Source: Liquorilactobacillus ghanensis DSM 18630 (GTDB taxonomy: Bacteria > Bacillota > Bacilli > Lactobacillales > Lactobacillaceae). Taken from it: 64,000 bases of DNA. Of this stretch, positions 1 through 9,705 are shown one piece after another (position 1 is the first letter of the stretch; every line of letters begins with the position of its first letter). Made by a program: the position numbers and the translations under genes. A model generated the notes under the pieces. The model made no database searches. It was given only the letters and a program-made list of their open reading frames with translations, and was not told the DNA's origin. The stretch lies in assembly GCF_001435235.1 (NCBI RefSeq), contig NZ_AZGB01000015.1, positions 191,117-255,116 on the forward strand. Direction: 5' to 3'.

Positions 1-2442
1 AACATCAACAATTGTTTGTAACTTACGTTTTATCTTGGGGATCGGTGCAAAAAACTCTAACGCTTCAGTAACTGTCATATCCAGAACCTGGGCAATATTT
101 TTGCCCTTATATTCAATCTCAAGTGTTTCTGAATTATATCGCGTTCCATGGCAAACTTCGCACGGAACATAAACATCAGGCAGAAAGTTCATTTCAATTT
201 TAATAATTCCATCACCATGACAGGCTTCACACCGACCACCTTTAACATTAAAACTAAATCTGCCTTTGTTGTATCCACGTAATTTAGCGGTGTTAGTCTG
301 CGCAAATAAGCCACGTATATCATCAAAAACGCTCGTATAGGTCGCAGGATTGCTGCGGGGAGTTCGTCCAATTGGAGTTTGATCAATATCAATTACCTTT
401 TCGAGATTTTCAACCCCACTAATTTGCTGATATTTGCCGGGTTTAGCTGAATTACCATTCAATTTCTGAGCCAAAGCCCTTTTTAAGATCAAATTAACTA
501 AAGTTGATTTACCGGATCCGGAAACACCGGTAACCGCAATCAATGTTCCCAATGGAAATTTAACATCAATTTTTTTCAAGTTGTTCGCAGCAGCTCCAGT
601 CAACTCGATAAAATGACCGTTACCGGTTCGCCGTTGTTGTGGCAAAGGAATAAACCGTTTACCAGCTAAATATTGACCAGTTAACGATTTAGCCGAACGA
701 GCGACTTGCTTGGGAGTACCGGCAGCCATCACTTGTCCACCGTTACTGCCGGCTCCGGGTCCAATATCAATCAAATAATCAGCTGCTCGCATGGTATCTT
801 CATCATGTTCGACCACGATCAAAGTGTTACCCAGATCCCGCATTTGTTTAAGTGATGCAATCAGCCGATCATTATCCCGTTGATGCAAACCGATCGAAGG
901 TTCATCCAAAATATAAAGTACGCCCGACAGGTTTGACCCAATCTGTGTAGCCAAACGAATTCGTTGTGCTTCACCACCAGATAAAGTGCGTGCTGACCGG
1001 CTTAAAGTCAAATAAGCCAACCCAACATTTACCAAAAAGGTTAAACGGTCAATAATTTCCTTTAGAATTGGCCGGGCAATTTTACTTTGCTGCTTCTCGA
1101 ATTTCAAATCCTTAAAGAAAGTCAGGGCATGCTCAATGTTAAAATCAGAAACTTCGCCAATATGCTTTCCCGCAATTTTTACTGCTAAAGCTTGTCGATT
1201 TAGCCGATAGCCATGACATGTTTGGCACGTTAAACTTGTCATATATTTACGCATTACATCACGAGTGAATTCACTGTTAGTTTCATGATAACGCCGATCA
1301 ATATTAGGAATTACACCCTCAAAAGCTGTTTCAACATCACGAACACCACCAAAATCACTCTCATAATGAAAATGAAAAGTCCGGGTGTTATCTCCAAATA
1401 AAATTAATTGCTGCTGTTGAGTTGATAATTCAGCAAATGGAATATCCATCGGGATTTCAAAAGCTTGACACATTTGTTCTAATAACGTTGGATAATATTT
1501 TGAGCTAATTGGATTCCACGGTTCGATCGCTCCCTGTGCTAATGTTTTTTGCGGATCCGGAATCACCAAATCACGATCAACTTCTAACTTGATGCCGATC
1601 CCATCACAATCCGGACAAGCTCCAAATGGGGCATTGAATGAAAATAACCGCGGCTCCATTTCACCAATCGTAAACCCACAATAAGGGCAAGCAAATTTTT
1701 CTGAAAATTGCAGCATTTCACTGCCAATAACATCAACACTGACATAACCATCTGCTAAATTCAAAGCAGCTTCTAATGAATCAAACAACCGTGATCTGAT
1801 TTGCGGTTTAATAACCAACCGATCAACTACCACTGCTAGTGAATGCTTCTTGTTTTTTTCCAAAGCTGGTACTTGATCCAAATCATAAGTTGTGCCATCG
1901 ACACGAACACGCACAAAACCAGTTTGTTTGATTTTAGCCAAGATTTTTTTATGCTGACCTTTTTTTTCGCGAACCAAAGGTGCTAAAATCTGAATTTTAC
2001 TGCGTTCCGGCAATTTTAAAATTTGTTCTGCAATTTGTTGTGGTGATTGACTGGTGATCAAATGACCATCATTCGGGCAAATCGGTGTCCCAACTCGTGC
2101 CCACAATAACCGCAAGTAATCATTAATTTCCGTGACCGTTCCGACTGTTGAACGCGGATTCTTAGAAGTCGTTTTCTGATCAATTGAAATTGCCGGTGAT
2201 AACCCATCAATTGAATCAACATCCGGTTTATCCATCTGTCCTAAAAACTGCCGAGCATAAGCAGATAAACTTTCTACATACCGCCGTTGCCCTTCAGCGT
2301 ATAAAGTATCAAAAGCTAATGAACTTTTTCCCGAACCGGATAAACCGGTAATTACAACCAGCTTATTTTTCGGGATTGTGACATCAATATTCTTTAAATT
2401 ATGTGCGCGTGCACCATGAATGACAATTTTTTCCTGTGCCAC
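1..2442 (-). CDS. uvrA: Excinuclease ABC subunit A, 3' end outside window
   Basis: UvrA is the damage-recognition ATPase of nucleotide excision repair; it works as a dimer with UvrB. The first 814 codons are present and the frame is still open at base 1, so roughly 130 C-terminal residues lie outside. The GTG start follows AAGGAGG with a 7-base gap. The N-terminus carries a Walker A motif (GLSGSGKSS), and zinc-finger pieces CQTCHGYR (about 1200-1230), PCEVCHGTRY (about 150) and CEACHGDG (about 220) can be read. The last visible residues are the family's typical KIKRKLQTIVDV stretch. It lies directly after uvrB (20-base gap), so the two form an operon. Confidence 0.97.
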   Translation of the reverse strand, partial: MAQEKIVIHGARAHNLKNIDVTIPKNKLVVITGLSGSGKSSLAFDTLYAEGQRRYVESLSAYARQFLGQMDKPDVDSIDGLSPAISIDQKTTSKNPRSTVGTVTEINDYLRLLWARVGTPICPNDGHLITSQSPQQIAEQILKLPERSKIQILAPLVREKKGQHKKILAKIKQTGFVRVRVDGTTYDLDQVPALEKNKKHSLAVVVDRLVIKPQIRSRLFDSLEAALNLADGYVSVDVIGSEMLQFSEKFACPYCGFTIGEMEPRLFSFNAPFGACPDCDGIGIKLEVDRDLVIPDPQKTLAQGAIEPWNPISSKYYPTLLEQMCQAFEIPMDIPFAELSTQQQQLILFGDNTRTFHFHYESDFGGVRDVETAFEGVIPNIDRRYHETNSEFTRDVMRKYMTSLTCQTCHGYRLNRQALAVKIAGKHIGEVSDFNIEHALTFFKDLKFEKQQSKIARPILKEIIDRLTFLVNVGLAYLTLSRSARTLSGGEAQRIRLATQIGSNLSGVLYILDEPSIGLHQRDNDRLIASLKQMRDLGNTLIVVEHDEDTMRAADYLIDIGPGAGSNGGQVMAAGTPKQVARSAKSLTGQYLAGKRFIPLPQQRRTGNGHFIELTGAAANNLKKIDVKFPLGTLIAVTGVSGSGKSTLVNLILKRALAQKLNGNSAKPGKYQQISGVENLEKVIDIDQTPIGRTPRSNPATYTSVFDDIRGLFAQTNTAKLRGYNKGRFSFNVKGGRCEACHGDGIIKIEMNFLPDVYVPCEVCHGTRYNSETLEIEYKGKNIAQVLDMTVTEALEFFAPIPKIKRKLQTIVDV

Positions 2443-2462
2443 TTTTGTTCCTCCTTTATCAA

Positions 2463-4466
2463 CTAGCGGCCAGACTGACTTTTCAATTCCATAATCGTAT
2501 CACGCAAAGCTGCTGCTGCTTCAAAATCAAGTTTCTTAGCTGCTGCTCGCATTTGCTCAGTCAAATCAGTCAGCATTTGGTTTTGCTCAGCCTTCGTCAT
2601 ATCTGCAAATTCAGTTTCTGTAAAACTAGCTTTTTCATGATGCTTAACTGGTTTGCTGATTGAAATCAAATCGCGAATTTTTTTCTTGATCGTGTGGGGG
2701 GTAATTTGATGCTTTTTATTATAAGCTTCTTGAATTGTCCGCCGGCGCTTGGTTTCATCAATCGCTGCCTGCATTGAATCAGTAATCTTATCAGCATACA
2801 TAATTACTTTGCCATTTTCATTTCGGGCTGCTCGACCAATCGTTTGAACTAAGGAACGTTCACTTCGCAAAAACCCTTCCTTATCAGCATCCAAAATTGC
2901 GACTAACGAAACTTCCGGTACATCGATCCCCTCACGCAATAGATTAATTCCGACTAAAACGTCAAATTTTCCTAGCCGCAGATCACGTACGATTTTAGTT
3001 CTTTCCAAGGTTTTAACATCTGAATGCAAATACGCGACCTTAATTTGTAATTCTTTCAGATAATCCGTCAGATCCTCTGCCATTTTTTTAGTTAAAGTAG
3101 TAATAAAGACTCGTTCGTTACGCTCGATCCGCAAATTAATTTCACCAACCAAATCATCCATCTGTCCCATAATTGGTCGAACTTCGATCACTGGATCTAA
3201 TAAACCAGTTGGTCGAATAATTTGCTGTACCACTTGATCGGTCTGTGCCAATTCGTAAGGGCCGGGGGTGGCCGACATATAAACTACCTGATTGATATGC
3301 TTTTCAAACTCTTCTAACGTCAATGGTCGATTATCCAAAGCACTGGGCAAGCGAAAACCGTAGTCGATCAGCATTTGTTTACGCGCTCGATCACCATTAT
3401 ACATTCCCCGAACTTGCGGCATAGTAACATGGGATTCATCAACTACCAACAAAAAATCTTTAGGGAAGAAATCTAACAACGTATACGGCGGTTCACCGGG
3501 TTTGCGCCCATCCATATGTCGAGAATAGTTTTCAATTCCAGAACAATAACCCATTTCGCGGAGCATTTCGATATCATATGTCGTCCGTTGTTCCAATCTT
3601 TGCTCTTCTAACAGTTTACCTTTTTCATGCAATTTTTTTAGTCTGGTTTTTAATTCACTTTGAATTCCGTTAATTGCCTGATCCATAATTTGATCATTAG
3701 TCATAAAATGTGTTGCCGGGAAAATCGAAACATGATCACGTTCCGCCAAAATTTCGCCTGTTAATGCATCAAATTCGCAAATTCGATCAATTTCATCACC
3801 GAAAAATTCAATTCGTAAAGCTCGTTCATCCCGAGAAGCCGGAAAAATATCGACCACATCACCGCGAACACGAAAACGACCACGCTGAAAATCAATATCA
3901 TTGCGTTCAAACTGAATATCAACCAGCTGCCGTAACAACCGATCACGTTCCAAGGTTTCGTTGACCCGTAATGAAAGTGTATGTGCTTTATATTCATGCG
4001 GATCCCCTAAACCAAATATTGACGAAACAGACGCTACAACAATTACATCATTGCGTTCCAACAACGAACTAGTAGCTGAATGCCGCAATTTATCAATTTC
4101 ATCATTGATACTTGAGTCTTTCTCAATGTACGTATCACTCGATGGCACATAAGCTTCCGGCTGATAATAATCATAATAGCTAACAAAGTACTCAACCGCA
4201 TTATGCGGAAAAAACTCTTTAAATTCTCCATAAAGTTGTCCAGCCAACGTTTTATTATGAGCTAAAACCAGTGTTGGCCGATTAGTTTGCGCAATTACAT
4301 TAGAAATTGTGAAAGTTTTTCCCGTCCCAGTCGCACCTAATAGAACTTGAGCTCTTTCACCTGAACGGATTCCGGCAGTCAGCTGTTGAATTGCTTCCGG
4401 CTGATCACCAGTCGGCTGATACTGGGAAACCAATTCAAACTTTCGATCTGTTTGTCTTTCGATCAT
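2463..4466 (-). CDS. uvrB: Excinuclease ABC subunit B
   Basis: DNA helicase-like subunit of nucleotide excision repair that receives damaged DNA from UvrA and recruits UvrC. It has 667 residues, the normal family length. Visible elements are Walker [10 protein letters not shown], the beta-hairpin segment with [21 protein letters not shown], the DEAD-like VVDESH box, helicase motifs in the second half (GRAARN) and a C-terminal UVR coiled coil ([15 protein letters not shown]) that contacts UvrC. The ATG start follows GGGAG. It is first in the uvrB-uvrA operon, behind a LexA-type box. Confidence 0.98.
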   Translation of the reverse strand: MIERQTDRKFELVSQYQPTGDQPEAIQQLTAGIRSGERAQVLLGATGTGKTFTISNVIAQTNRPTLVLAHNKTLAGQLYGEFKEFFPHNAVEYFVSYYDYYQPEAYVPSSDTYIEKDSSINDEIDKLRHSATSSLLERNDVIVVASVSSIFGLGDPHEYKAHTLSLRVNETLERDRLLRQLVDIQFERNDIDFQRGRFRVRGDVVDIFPASRDERALRIEFFGDEIDRICEFDALTGEILAERDHVSIFPATHFMTNDQIMDQAINGIQSELKTRLKKLHEKGKLLEEQRLEQRTTYDIEMLREMGYCSGIENYSRHMDGRKPGEPPYTLLDFFPKDFLLVVDESHVTMPQVRGMYNGDRARKQMLIDYGFRLPSALDNRPLTLEEFEKHINQVVYMSATPGPYELAQTDQVVQQIIRPTGLLDPVIEVRPIMGQMDDLVGEINLRIERNERVFITTLTKKMAEDLTDYLKELQIKVAYLHSDVKTLERTKIVRDLRLGKFDVLVGINLLREGIDVPEVSLVAILDADKEGFLRSERSLVQTIGRAARNENGKVIMYADKITDSMQAAIDETKRRRTIQEAYNKKHQITPHTIKKKIRDLISISKPVKHHEKASFTETEFADMTKAEQNQMLTDLTEQMRAAAKKLDFEAAAALRDTIMELKSQSGR

Positions 4467-4503
4467 TTAATCGCTCCCTGCTTATTTCGATCTAAAATAA
4501 ATA

Positions 4504-4530
4504 GACCTTGACAACTGCCTTGCCAAGGTC
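4504..4530 (-). terminator. Probable terminator after pncB
   Basis: On the minus strand GACCTTG pairs with CAAGGTC, with extra CA/TG pairing inside, and a T-rich TATTTATTTT tail follows. It lies between the pncB stop and the uvrB start. The tail is interrupted by A, so termination may be partial. Confidence 0.55.
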
Positions 4531-4559
4531 CATCATCATGCTTATTAATTTTAACACAG

Positions 4560-4573
4560 CGAACATACTTTCG
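4560..4573. promoter_or_regulatory. LexA (DinR) box upstream of uvrBA
   Basis: CGAACATACTTTCG differs at one position from the Gram-positive SOS operator CGAAC-N4-GTTCG. It lies about 95 bases before uvrB. On the minus strand it is followed by a -10-like TTAAAAT. uvrBA is a classic SOS operon in Firmicutes, which supports the call; the match itself is what I see. Confidence 0.7.
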
Positions 4574-4603
4574 CACGTTGATTACATTTTAGACATGTGA
4601 TTT

Positions 4604-6037
4604 TTAATTTGTAAATTCATCAATCATTTTTGTCCGCAACTGCCGTACCTGTTTTGACCAGAAAACATCATAAATATCAGGATTTTTCAACCGCAAACAA
4701 GCTTCGGGCAACTCACTGATTTTTTCTTGTGAATAATCTTTAACCGCTAACGTAGCCGGTTGTTGGTAAACCAACTTGCCAGCAGCATAAATTTGCTGAT
4801 GGAGCGGTTTTAACTGCCACTTTTTCAAGCGTCGAGTTTGGATTGTTTTATTAGGATCAGAATTATAAATTTTGCTATTTTGGCGAATCTTTTCAGAAGC
4901 AAGTAATAATAGATCACCACGCGCCTTCCCATCTTCATCATACATGCGATAAGGATGCTTAAAGCCGGGAATAGTCGTCTTTTCTACTGTATTACTCAAT
5001 TTAATCTTCGGAATTAGTTGACCATCTTCTTGGACTGCTACTAACTTGTATACACCGCTTAAGACTGGGTCAGAAGCAGCTGTAATTAGTTTTTCACCAA
5101 CCCCAAAACTATCTATTTGAGCTCCTTCTTCTAAAACATTTTGAATAACATCTTCATCTAAAGCATTGGAAATTGTAATTTTGGCATTAGTAAAACCAGC
5201 TTGATCAAGCATTTTGCGAGCTTGTTTAGTTAAATAAGTAATATCGCCAGAATCAATACGAATTCCAAATGGACCATTGATTCCCTGCGCTTGCAATTGC
5301 TTAAAAATCTCAATTGCATGCGGCACACCTGATTTTAAAACATCATAAGTGTCAACCAACAATAAGCAATTGTGTGGATAAACCCGCATCCAAGCTGCAA
5401 AAGCGTCCTGTTCGCTCTCAAAAGACTGAACCCAACTATGAGCCATCGTTCCTAACGGTTTCAAGCCAAATTGCTTAGCACTTAAAACATTAGCCGTCCC
5501 CAAACAGCCACCGATTACGGCTGCTCGCGCACCATAAGTCGCTGCATCGGCTCCTTGTGCCCGTCGTGAACCAAACTCCATTACCGGCCGGCCATGAGCG
5601 ATCATGCAGACTCGACGTGCTTTGGTTGCGATCAAAGATTCATGGTTAACAATGTTTAACAGCATTGTCTCTAACAACTGAACTTGTAAAATTGGCCCTC
5701 TGACGGTTATCAGTGGTTCATTGGGAAAAGCTGGCGTCCCTTCCTTCATTGACCAGACATCACATTTGAATTCAAAATTTTTCAAATAATCTAAAAATTT
5801 ATCATCAAAAGTATCTAAGCTACGTAAATACTCAATATCCGAATCCGTAAAATTCAGGTTATCTAAGTACTTGATTACTTGAGCAAGACCGGTATAAACG
5901 ACCACGCCCCCTTGGTCAGGGACCTTCCGAAAGTACAAATCAAAGTAGCCGATCTTCCCTGGGCTTTCTTGCAAAAACCCATTTGCCATTGTTAATTCAT
6001 AAAAATCTAACAATAGCGTTAAATTTCGCGTTTCCAT
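4604..6037 (-). CDS. pncB: Nicotinate phosphoribosyltransferase
   Basis: Converts nicotinate, PRPP and ATP to nicotinate mononucleotide, the entry step of NAD salvage. It has 477 residues from the ATG at 6037; that start (METRNLTLL) is chosen because TTGGAGG stands 7 bases upstream, and the six in-frame codons before it have no ribosome binding site. Family features include the N-terminal LTMANGF segment, EFGSRRAQG, the MAHSWVQSF region around the catalytic site and GIRIDSGDITYL in the phosphate-binding part. niaR lies immediately upstream on the same strand, which fits niacin-responsive control. Confidence 0.95.
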   Translation of the reverse strand: METRNLTLLLDFYELTMANGFLQESPGKIGYFDLYFRKVPDQGGVVVYTGLAQVIKYLDNLNFTDSDIEYLRSLDTFDDKFLDYLKNFEFKCDVWSMKEGTPAFPNEPLITVRGPILQVQLLETMLLNIVNHESLIATKARRVCMIAHGRPVMEFGSRRAQGADAATYGARAAVIGGCLGTANVLSAKQFGLKPLGTMAHSWVQSFESEQDAFAAWMRVYPHNCLLLVDTYDVLKSGVPHAIEIFKQLQAQGINGPFGIRIDSGDITYLTKQARKMLDQAGFTNAKITISNALDEDVIQNVLEEGAQIDSFGVGEKLITAASDPVLSGVYKLVAVQEDGQLIPKIKLSNTVEKTTIPGFKHPYRMYDEDGKARGDLLLLASEKIRQNSKIYNSDPNKTIQTRRLKKWQLKPLHQQIYAAGKLVYQQPATLAVKDYSQEKISELPEACLRLKNPDIYDVFWSKQVRQLRTKMIDEFTN

Positions 6038-6078
6038 TTTTTTCCTCCAACCCAACTTAAAAAAGTGTGGTTATTTGC

Positions 6079-6088
6079 TGTCAAGACA
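6079..6088. promoter_or_regulatory. Candidate NiaR operator before pncB
   Basis: TGTCAAGACA is a TGTC-TT-GACA palindrome 42 bases before pncB. On the minus strand it reads TGTCTTGACAG and also supplies a good -35 (TTGACA). A second CTTGACAG copy lies at 6117-6129. NiaR-family operators are known to contain such TGTCTTGACA-like cores, but binding here is inferred. Confidence 0.45.
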
Positions 6089-6116
6089 TCTTAAAAATTA
6101 AGGTACCCCATCAACG

Positions 6117-6129
6117 CTTGACTGTCAAG
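6117..6129. repeat. CTTGACTGTCAAG palindrome at the niaR 3' end
   Basis: Perfect 6-bp inverted repeat around one base, overlapping the niaR stop codon. It shares CTTGACAG (minus strand) with the candidate operator at 6079-6088. It could be a second NiaR site or a small hairpin; no T-run follows. Confidence 0.4.
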
Positions 6130-6661
6130 TTTCATCATCAGAATATAATATACCGGCTTGTTTCAACTGTTTTTTAATTTGCATAAATGTTTGTTCATTC
6201 GGACAAGCTAGATGGTGAAGATGGATTCCATTGGTTAAACTTGATAAAAGTCTAGCTCGATCACCGGCTAATTGCTCCATAAAACGGTCAATATCAGCCG
6301 AAGTAGTCAAACCAAGTGTCCCAATCAGCTGACCATAGAGCGGATGATCAACTACCACATCTAAAACCTGACTTCGAGCAGCAATAATTGTTTCCAGTTC
6401 CGTTCTTGTCTGCTGTAGATTATGCTGACAAACAATTATCCCTTGATAAAGATCATTACTTTTTTGATAATGATACCCATTAACAGTTGCAATAATCGGT
6501 TCGCCTTGCGCACGCAGCAATGCAATATCTCCAACAATCGTTTGTCGACTAACATGATATTTTCGAGCTAAACTGCTGGCACTAAGCAAACGTTGATTAT
6601 AAAGATCCGTTTTTATTCTATCACGACGACTATAACTATTCTTTTTCAGATTCAACACCAT
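6125..6661 (-). CDS. niaR: NiaR-type niacin-responsive repressor
   Basis: Transcription repressor of NAD biosynthesis or niacin uptake genes, using nicotinate as co-repressor. An N-terminal winged helix (about residues 10-60, with HVSRQTIVGDI as recognition region) precedes a C-terminal 3H domain. The histidines expected for metal binding are visible in VDHPLYG and GIHLHHLAC. The ATG at 6661 overlaps the AAGGA sequence itself, so the in-frame TTG at 6655 (MNLKKNSYSRRDR), 5 bases after AAGGA, is the more likely start. Its stop codon falls inside a CTTGAC-N-GTCAAG palindrome. Its neighbour pncB is the expected target. Confidence 0.9.
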   Translation of the reverse strand: MVLNLKKNSYSRRDRIKTDLYNQRLLSASSLARKYHVSRQTIVGDIALLRAQGEPIIATVNGYHYQKSNDLYQGIIVCQHNLQQTRTELETIIAARSQVLDVVVDHPLYGQLIGTLGLTTSADIDRFMEQLAGDRARLLSSLTNGIHLHHLACPNEQTFMQIKKQLKQAGILYSDDET

Positions 6662-6711
6662 CCTTTACTTAATTTTGTCCAAAAATTTTTATCACAATTC
6701 TAATTTTTAAA

Positions 6712-6741
6712 GAAAAAAGGTCAGGAAAAATCTTCCTGCCC
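6712..6741 (-). terminator. Terminator after pgcA
   Basis: On the minus strand CAGGAA-gattt-TTCCTG is followed by ACCTTTTTTCTTT, between the pgcA stop and niaR. It separates niaR-pncB from pgcA. Confidence 0.8.
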
Positions 6742-6785
6742 TTCTTTACATAGCAAACTTAATAAACTAACTTAATTTCAAAAAA

Positions 6786-8513
6786 CTATTCAGCTGCAAA
6801 CTGCTGCAAAGCCTTTTCAAATGCTGTTCTTTTAGCTGAAGCATCTGCTTGTTTAGCAGCTTGTGTTCCGATATAGAACTTAATTTTAGGTTCTGTCCCA
6901 GATGGTCGAACAGCGATCCAAGAACCATCAGCCAAATAATATTTTAAAACATTGGACTTGGGTAAATCAATCGTCGAAACTTCTCCCGCTGCTGTTTTCT
7001 TTTTAGATGCTTGAAAATCAGCAGTTGCAGTCACTTTAACACCTGCAAATTCAGTTGGAGCAGCTTCACGGAATTTGGTCATTAAGTGTGAAATCTTTTC
7101 TGGCCCATCTATTCCATCAAAAGTCAGTGGAATTGTTTTTTCAGCATAATAACCATATTTTTCAAATAGTTCTTGCAAACCATCATACAAGTTCATGTTA
7201 CGCCGCTTATAATCGGCTGCAACTTCGGCCAACATAACCAGCGACTGAATAGCATCTTTATCCCGAACAAATGGTCGAATCAAATAGCCATAACTTTCTT
7301 CAAAACCAAACATGAAAGTCTGTGAACCTGATTCTTCGAAATGTTTAATCTGTTCAGCAATAAATTTAAAGCCTGTTAAAACATTGATCATTTTAACATT
7401 ATAATGCTGAGCAATTGTTGTAGCAAATTCACTGGAAACAATCGATTTGACAGCAGCTGCATTAGCTGGCAGTGAACCAGCCTCTTTGCGAGCTTTTAAG
7501 ATATAATTCAGCATCAGTGCTGCGATCTGATTGCCCGTTAACAACTGATATTCTCCTGAAGGTTGACGAACAGCCACACCTAAACGATCAGCATCTGGAT
7601 CAACTGCAATCAGCAAATCTGCATCTTCTTGTTTGCCATGTTTGATCGCCAAATCAAATGCTTCGGGAAACTCTGGGTTAGGTTTAACGACTGTTGAAAA
7701 TTCTGGATCAGCAGTTGCCTGTTCTTTAACCATTGTAAAGTTAGTAAATCCGGCTTGTTTTAAAGCTTTTTCACCCAACATTGCACCAGTTCCGTGTAAA
7801 GGAGTAAAAATCAATTTTAAGGTTTTGCCTTCCTCTTTAACTAAAGGACGATTAATCGTAATCTGATCAACCTCTGCCAAATAAGCCCGATCAACATCAT
7901 CACCAATGATTTTTAACATATTTTTAGCTTTTAACTGCTGCTCATCAGCAACTTTAATTGCAAATAAATCAGTAGCTTGGCGGACATATTTCGTGATCAA
8001 ATCAGATTCTTTCGGTGGCATCTGACCACCATCTTCACCGTAAATCTTGTAACCGTTATATTGTTTGGGATTATGACTGGCGGTAATCATAATTCCAGCA
8101 TAAGTTTTTAAATGCCGAACAGTAAACGATAATTCTGGCGTTGGTCTGAGACTTTCAAAAACAAAACTTGGAATGCCGTGTGCGCCTAGAACCCTAGCAG
8201 CTTGATGAGCAAAATCTTCAGAATGATGACGTGAATCAAAACTGATGGCAACTCCCCGTTGTTTGATAGTCGAATCCAAAGTATCCATGAAACGAGCTAG
8301 GCCTTCAGTAGCCTGCCGAACTGTATAGATATTCATCCGGTTTATTCCGGCACCAATTACTCCCCGCATCCCGGCTGTACCAAATTCCATTGGCGCATAA
8401 AAAGCTTCTTCCTTTTTTTCCGGATTATTTTTAATTGCTTCCAATTCCTTTTTAAGTTCTGCATCCAATTCTGGATAATTTACCCAAGAATTATATGTTT
8501 CTTCCCAACTCAC
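6786..8513 (-). CDS. pgcA: Phosphoglucomutase / phosphomannomutase family enzyme
   Basis: Alpha-D-phosphohexomutase that interconverts glucose 1-phosphate and glucose 6-phosphate and supplies UDP-glucose for envelope polymers. The family motifs appear in order: the catalytic serine loop TASHNPKQYNGYK, metal site DPDADRLG, sugar-binding loop FGFEESYGY and phosphate-binding loop VRPSGTEPKIKFY. The GTG at 8513 (MSWEETYNSW) is preferred, about 10 bases after AAGGAG; an upstream in-frame GTG at 8522 sits only one base from it. That gives 575 residues, normal for the PgcA type. Confidence 0.93.
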   Translation of the reverse strand: MSWEETYNSWVNYPELDAELKKELEAIKNNPEKKEEAFYAPMEFGTAGMRGVIGAGINRMNIYTVRQATEGLARFMDTLDSTIKQRGVAISFDSRHHSEDFAHQAARVLGAHGIPSFVFESLRPTPELSFTVRHLKTYAGIMITASHNPKQYNGYKIYGEDGGQMPPKESDLITKYVRQATDLFAIKVADEQQLKAKNMLKIIGDDVDRAYLAEVDQITINRPLVKEEGKTLKLIFTPLHGTGAMLGEKALKQAGFTNFTMVKEQATADPEFSTVVKPNPEFPEAFDLAIKHGKQEDADLLIAVDPDADRLGVAVRQPSGEYQLLTGNQIAALMLNYILKARKEAGSLPANAAAVKSIVSSEFATTIAQHYNVKMINVLTGFKFIAEQIKHFEESGSQTFMFGFEESYGYLIRPFVRDKDAIQSLVMLAEVAADYKRRNMNLYDGLQELFEKYGYYAEKTIPLTFDGIDGPEKISHLMTKFREAAPTEFAGVKVTATADFQASKKKTAAGEVSTIDLPKSNVLKYYLADGSWIAVRPSGTEPKIKFYIGTQAAKQADASAKRTAFEKALQQFAAE

Positions 8514-8567
8514 AATTATCACACTCCTTAACTACTCTTAGTATACTATAAAATGTTTTTAAATTTA

Positions 8568-8591
8568 TCAGAAAAGTGTCTTTTTCTGATT
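8568..8591. repeat. Perfect 9-bp inverted repeat upstream of pgcA
   Basis: ATCAGAAAA-N6-TTTTCTGAT lies just upstream of a -10-like TATACT (minus strand, about 8541-8546) for pgcA. It may be an operator or a mild hairpin. Confidence 0.5.
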
Positions 8592-8603
8592 GTCTTTTAA
8601 TAG

Positions 8604-8684
8604 CAAAAAAGAGTTTGCCCATTCTAAGCCGATATTTCCATCTTCAGAAACATAAAGCTCTAGAATATAAACAAACTCTTTTCA
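8604..8684 (-). terminator. Long branched terminator after trxB
   Basis: AAAAGAGTTTG just after the trxB stop pairs with CAAACTCTTTTTT about 55 bases further on. Inside, ATTCTAGAGC pairs imperfectly with GCTTAGAAT, giving a two-part stem that ends in a T-run. Confidence 0.7.
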
Positions 8685-8685
8685 T

Positions 8686-9618
8686 TTAGTCCTTGAGTGA
8701 TTCTAAATAATTATAAGCATTTTGGCCGGCAATACCGCCATCGCCAACAGCTGTCGTAATTTGGCGTAATTCTTTTTTACGAACATCGCCGAGTGCAAAG
8801 ACACCCGGAACACTCGTTGCCATTTTTTCATCAGTGATAATCCAACCAGCTTCATCAGTAATACCTAACTGTTGAAACGGTCCGCTAACCGGCAGTAACC
8901 CAACGTAGATAAAAACTCCATGAGTAGCAATTTCACTATCTTCACCAGTTTTTTTGTTATGCGTTTTAACCTTAGTTACTTTTTTACCATCACCAACGAT
9001 TTCCGTAACGATCGTATCCCAAGTAAATTTCATTTTTTCATTGGCAAAAGCTCGGTCCTGTAAGATCTTTTGTGCCCGCAACTGATCACGGCGATGAATA
9101 ACATCAACTTCACTAGCCAATTGGGTTAGATACGCACCCTCTTCAATCGCTGAATCGCCGCCGCCAACTACTACTACATCCTGATTTCGGAAAAAAGCAC
9201 CATCACAAACAGCACAATAAGAAACACCGCGCCCACTATATTCTTTTTCACCTGGAACTTGCAATTTTTTGTATTGCGAGCCCGTAGCAATAATCAACGC
9301 CTGCGTTGCAAAATCGCCGTTATCTGTTTTAACAATTTTCATTCCATCTTCGGCTACTGTCACCGTTTCAACGTTACCATATGCAAACTCAGCTGAAAAT
9401 TGGGTCGCGCTAGCATACATTTCCTTAGCTAGATCCGGACCCAAAATTGATTTGAATCCAGGATAATTTTCTACTTCAGCGGTATTATTCATCTGCCCGC
9501 CATAAATTCCACGATCGAGCATTAACACTGACAAATTTGCCCGCGAAGCATATAAAGCGGCTGTCATGCCACCTGGACCCGCTCCGATCACAATTACATC
9601 ATATTTTTTTACTGCCAA
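8686..9618 (-). CDS. trxB: Thioredoxin reductase
   Basis: Flavoenzyme that passes electrons from NADPH to thioredoxin in the cytoplasm. The order is an FAD-binding GAGPGGMTAALYAS motif, the redox-active CAVC pair in SYCAVCDGAFF, the NADPH-binding VVGGGDSAIEEG motif, and a C-terminal FALGDVR FAD contact. It has 310 residues, the family's usual size. The start is TTG (MAVKKYDV), 7 bases after AGAAGGT; the ATG seen nearby is out of frame. Confidence 0.97.
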   Translation of the reverse strand: MAVKKYDVIVIGAGPGGMTAALYASRANLSVLMLDRGIYGGQMNNTAEVENYPGFKSILGPDLAKEMYASATQFSAEFAYGNVETVTVAEDGMKIVKTDNGDFATQALIIATGSQYKKLQVPGEKEYSGRGVSYCAVCDGAFFRNQDVVVVGGGDSAIEEGAYLTQLASEVDVIHRRDQLRAQKILQDRAFANEKMKFTWDTIVTEIVGDGKKVTKVKTHNKKTGEDSEIATHGVFIYVGLLPVSGPFQQLGITDEAGWIITDEKMATSVPGVFALGDVRKKELRQITTAVGDGGIAGQNAYNYLESLKD

Positions 9619-9705
9619 TCATCTTACCTTCTTCCACTTACTGATTATTAGTTTAAAATCAAGTATACACTGCCGATTTCAGCAAATAAAATTTTCTGCC
9701 TAAGC

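Noticed and set aside
3710-4152. Plus-strand frames inside uvrB
   Set aside because: Shadows of uvrB in other frames, with no ribosome sites or family features.
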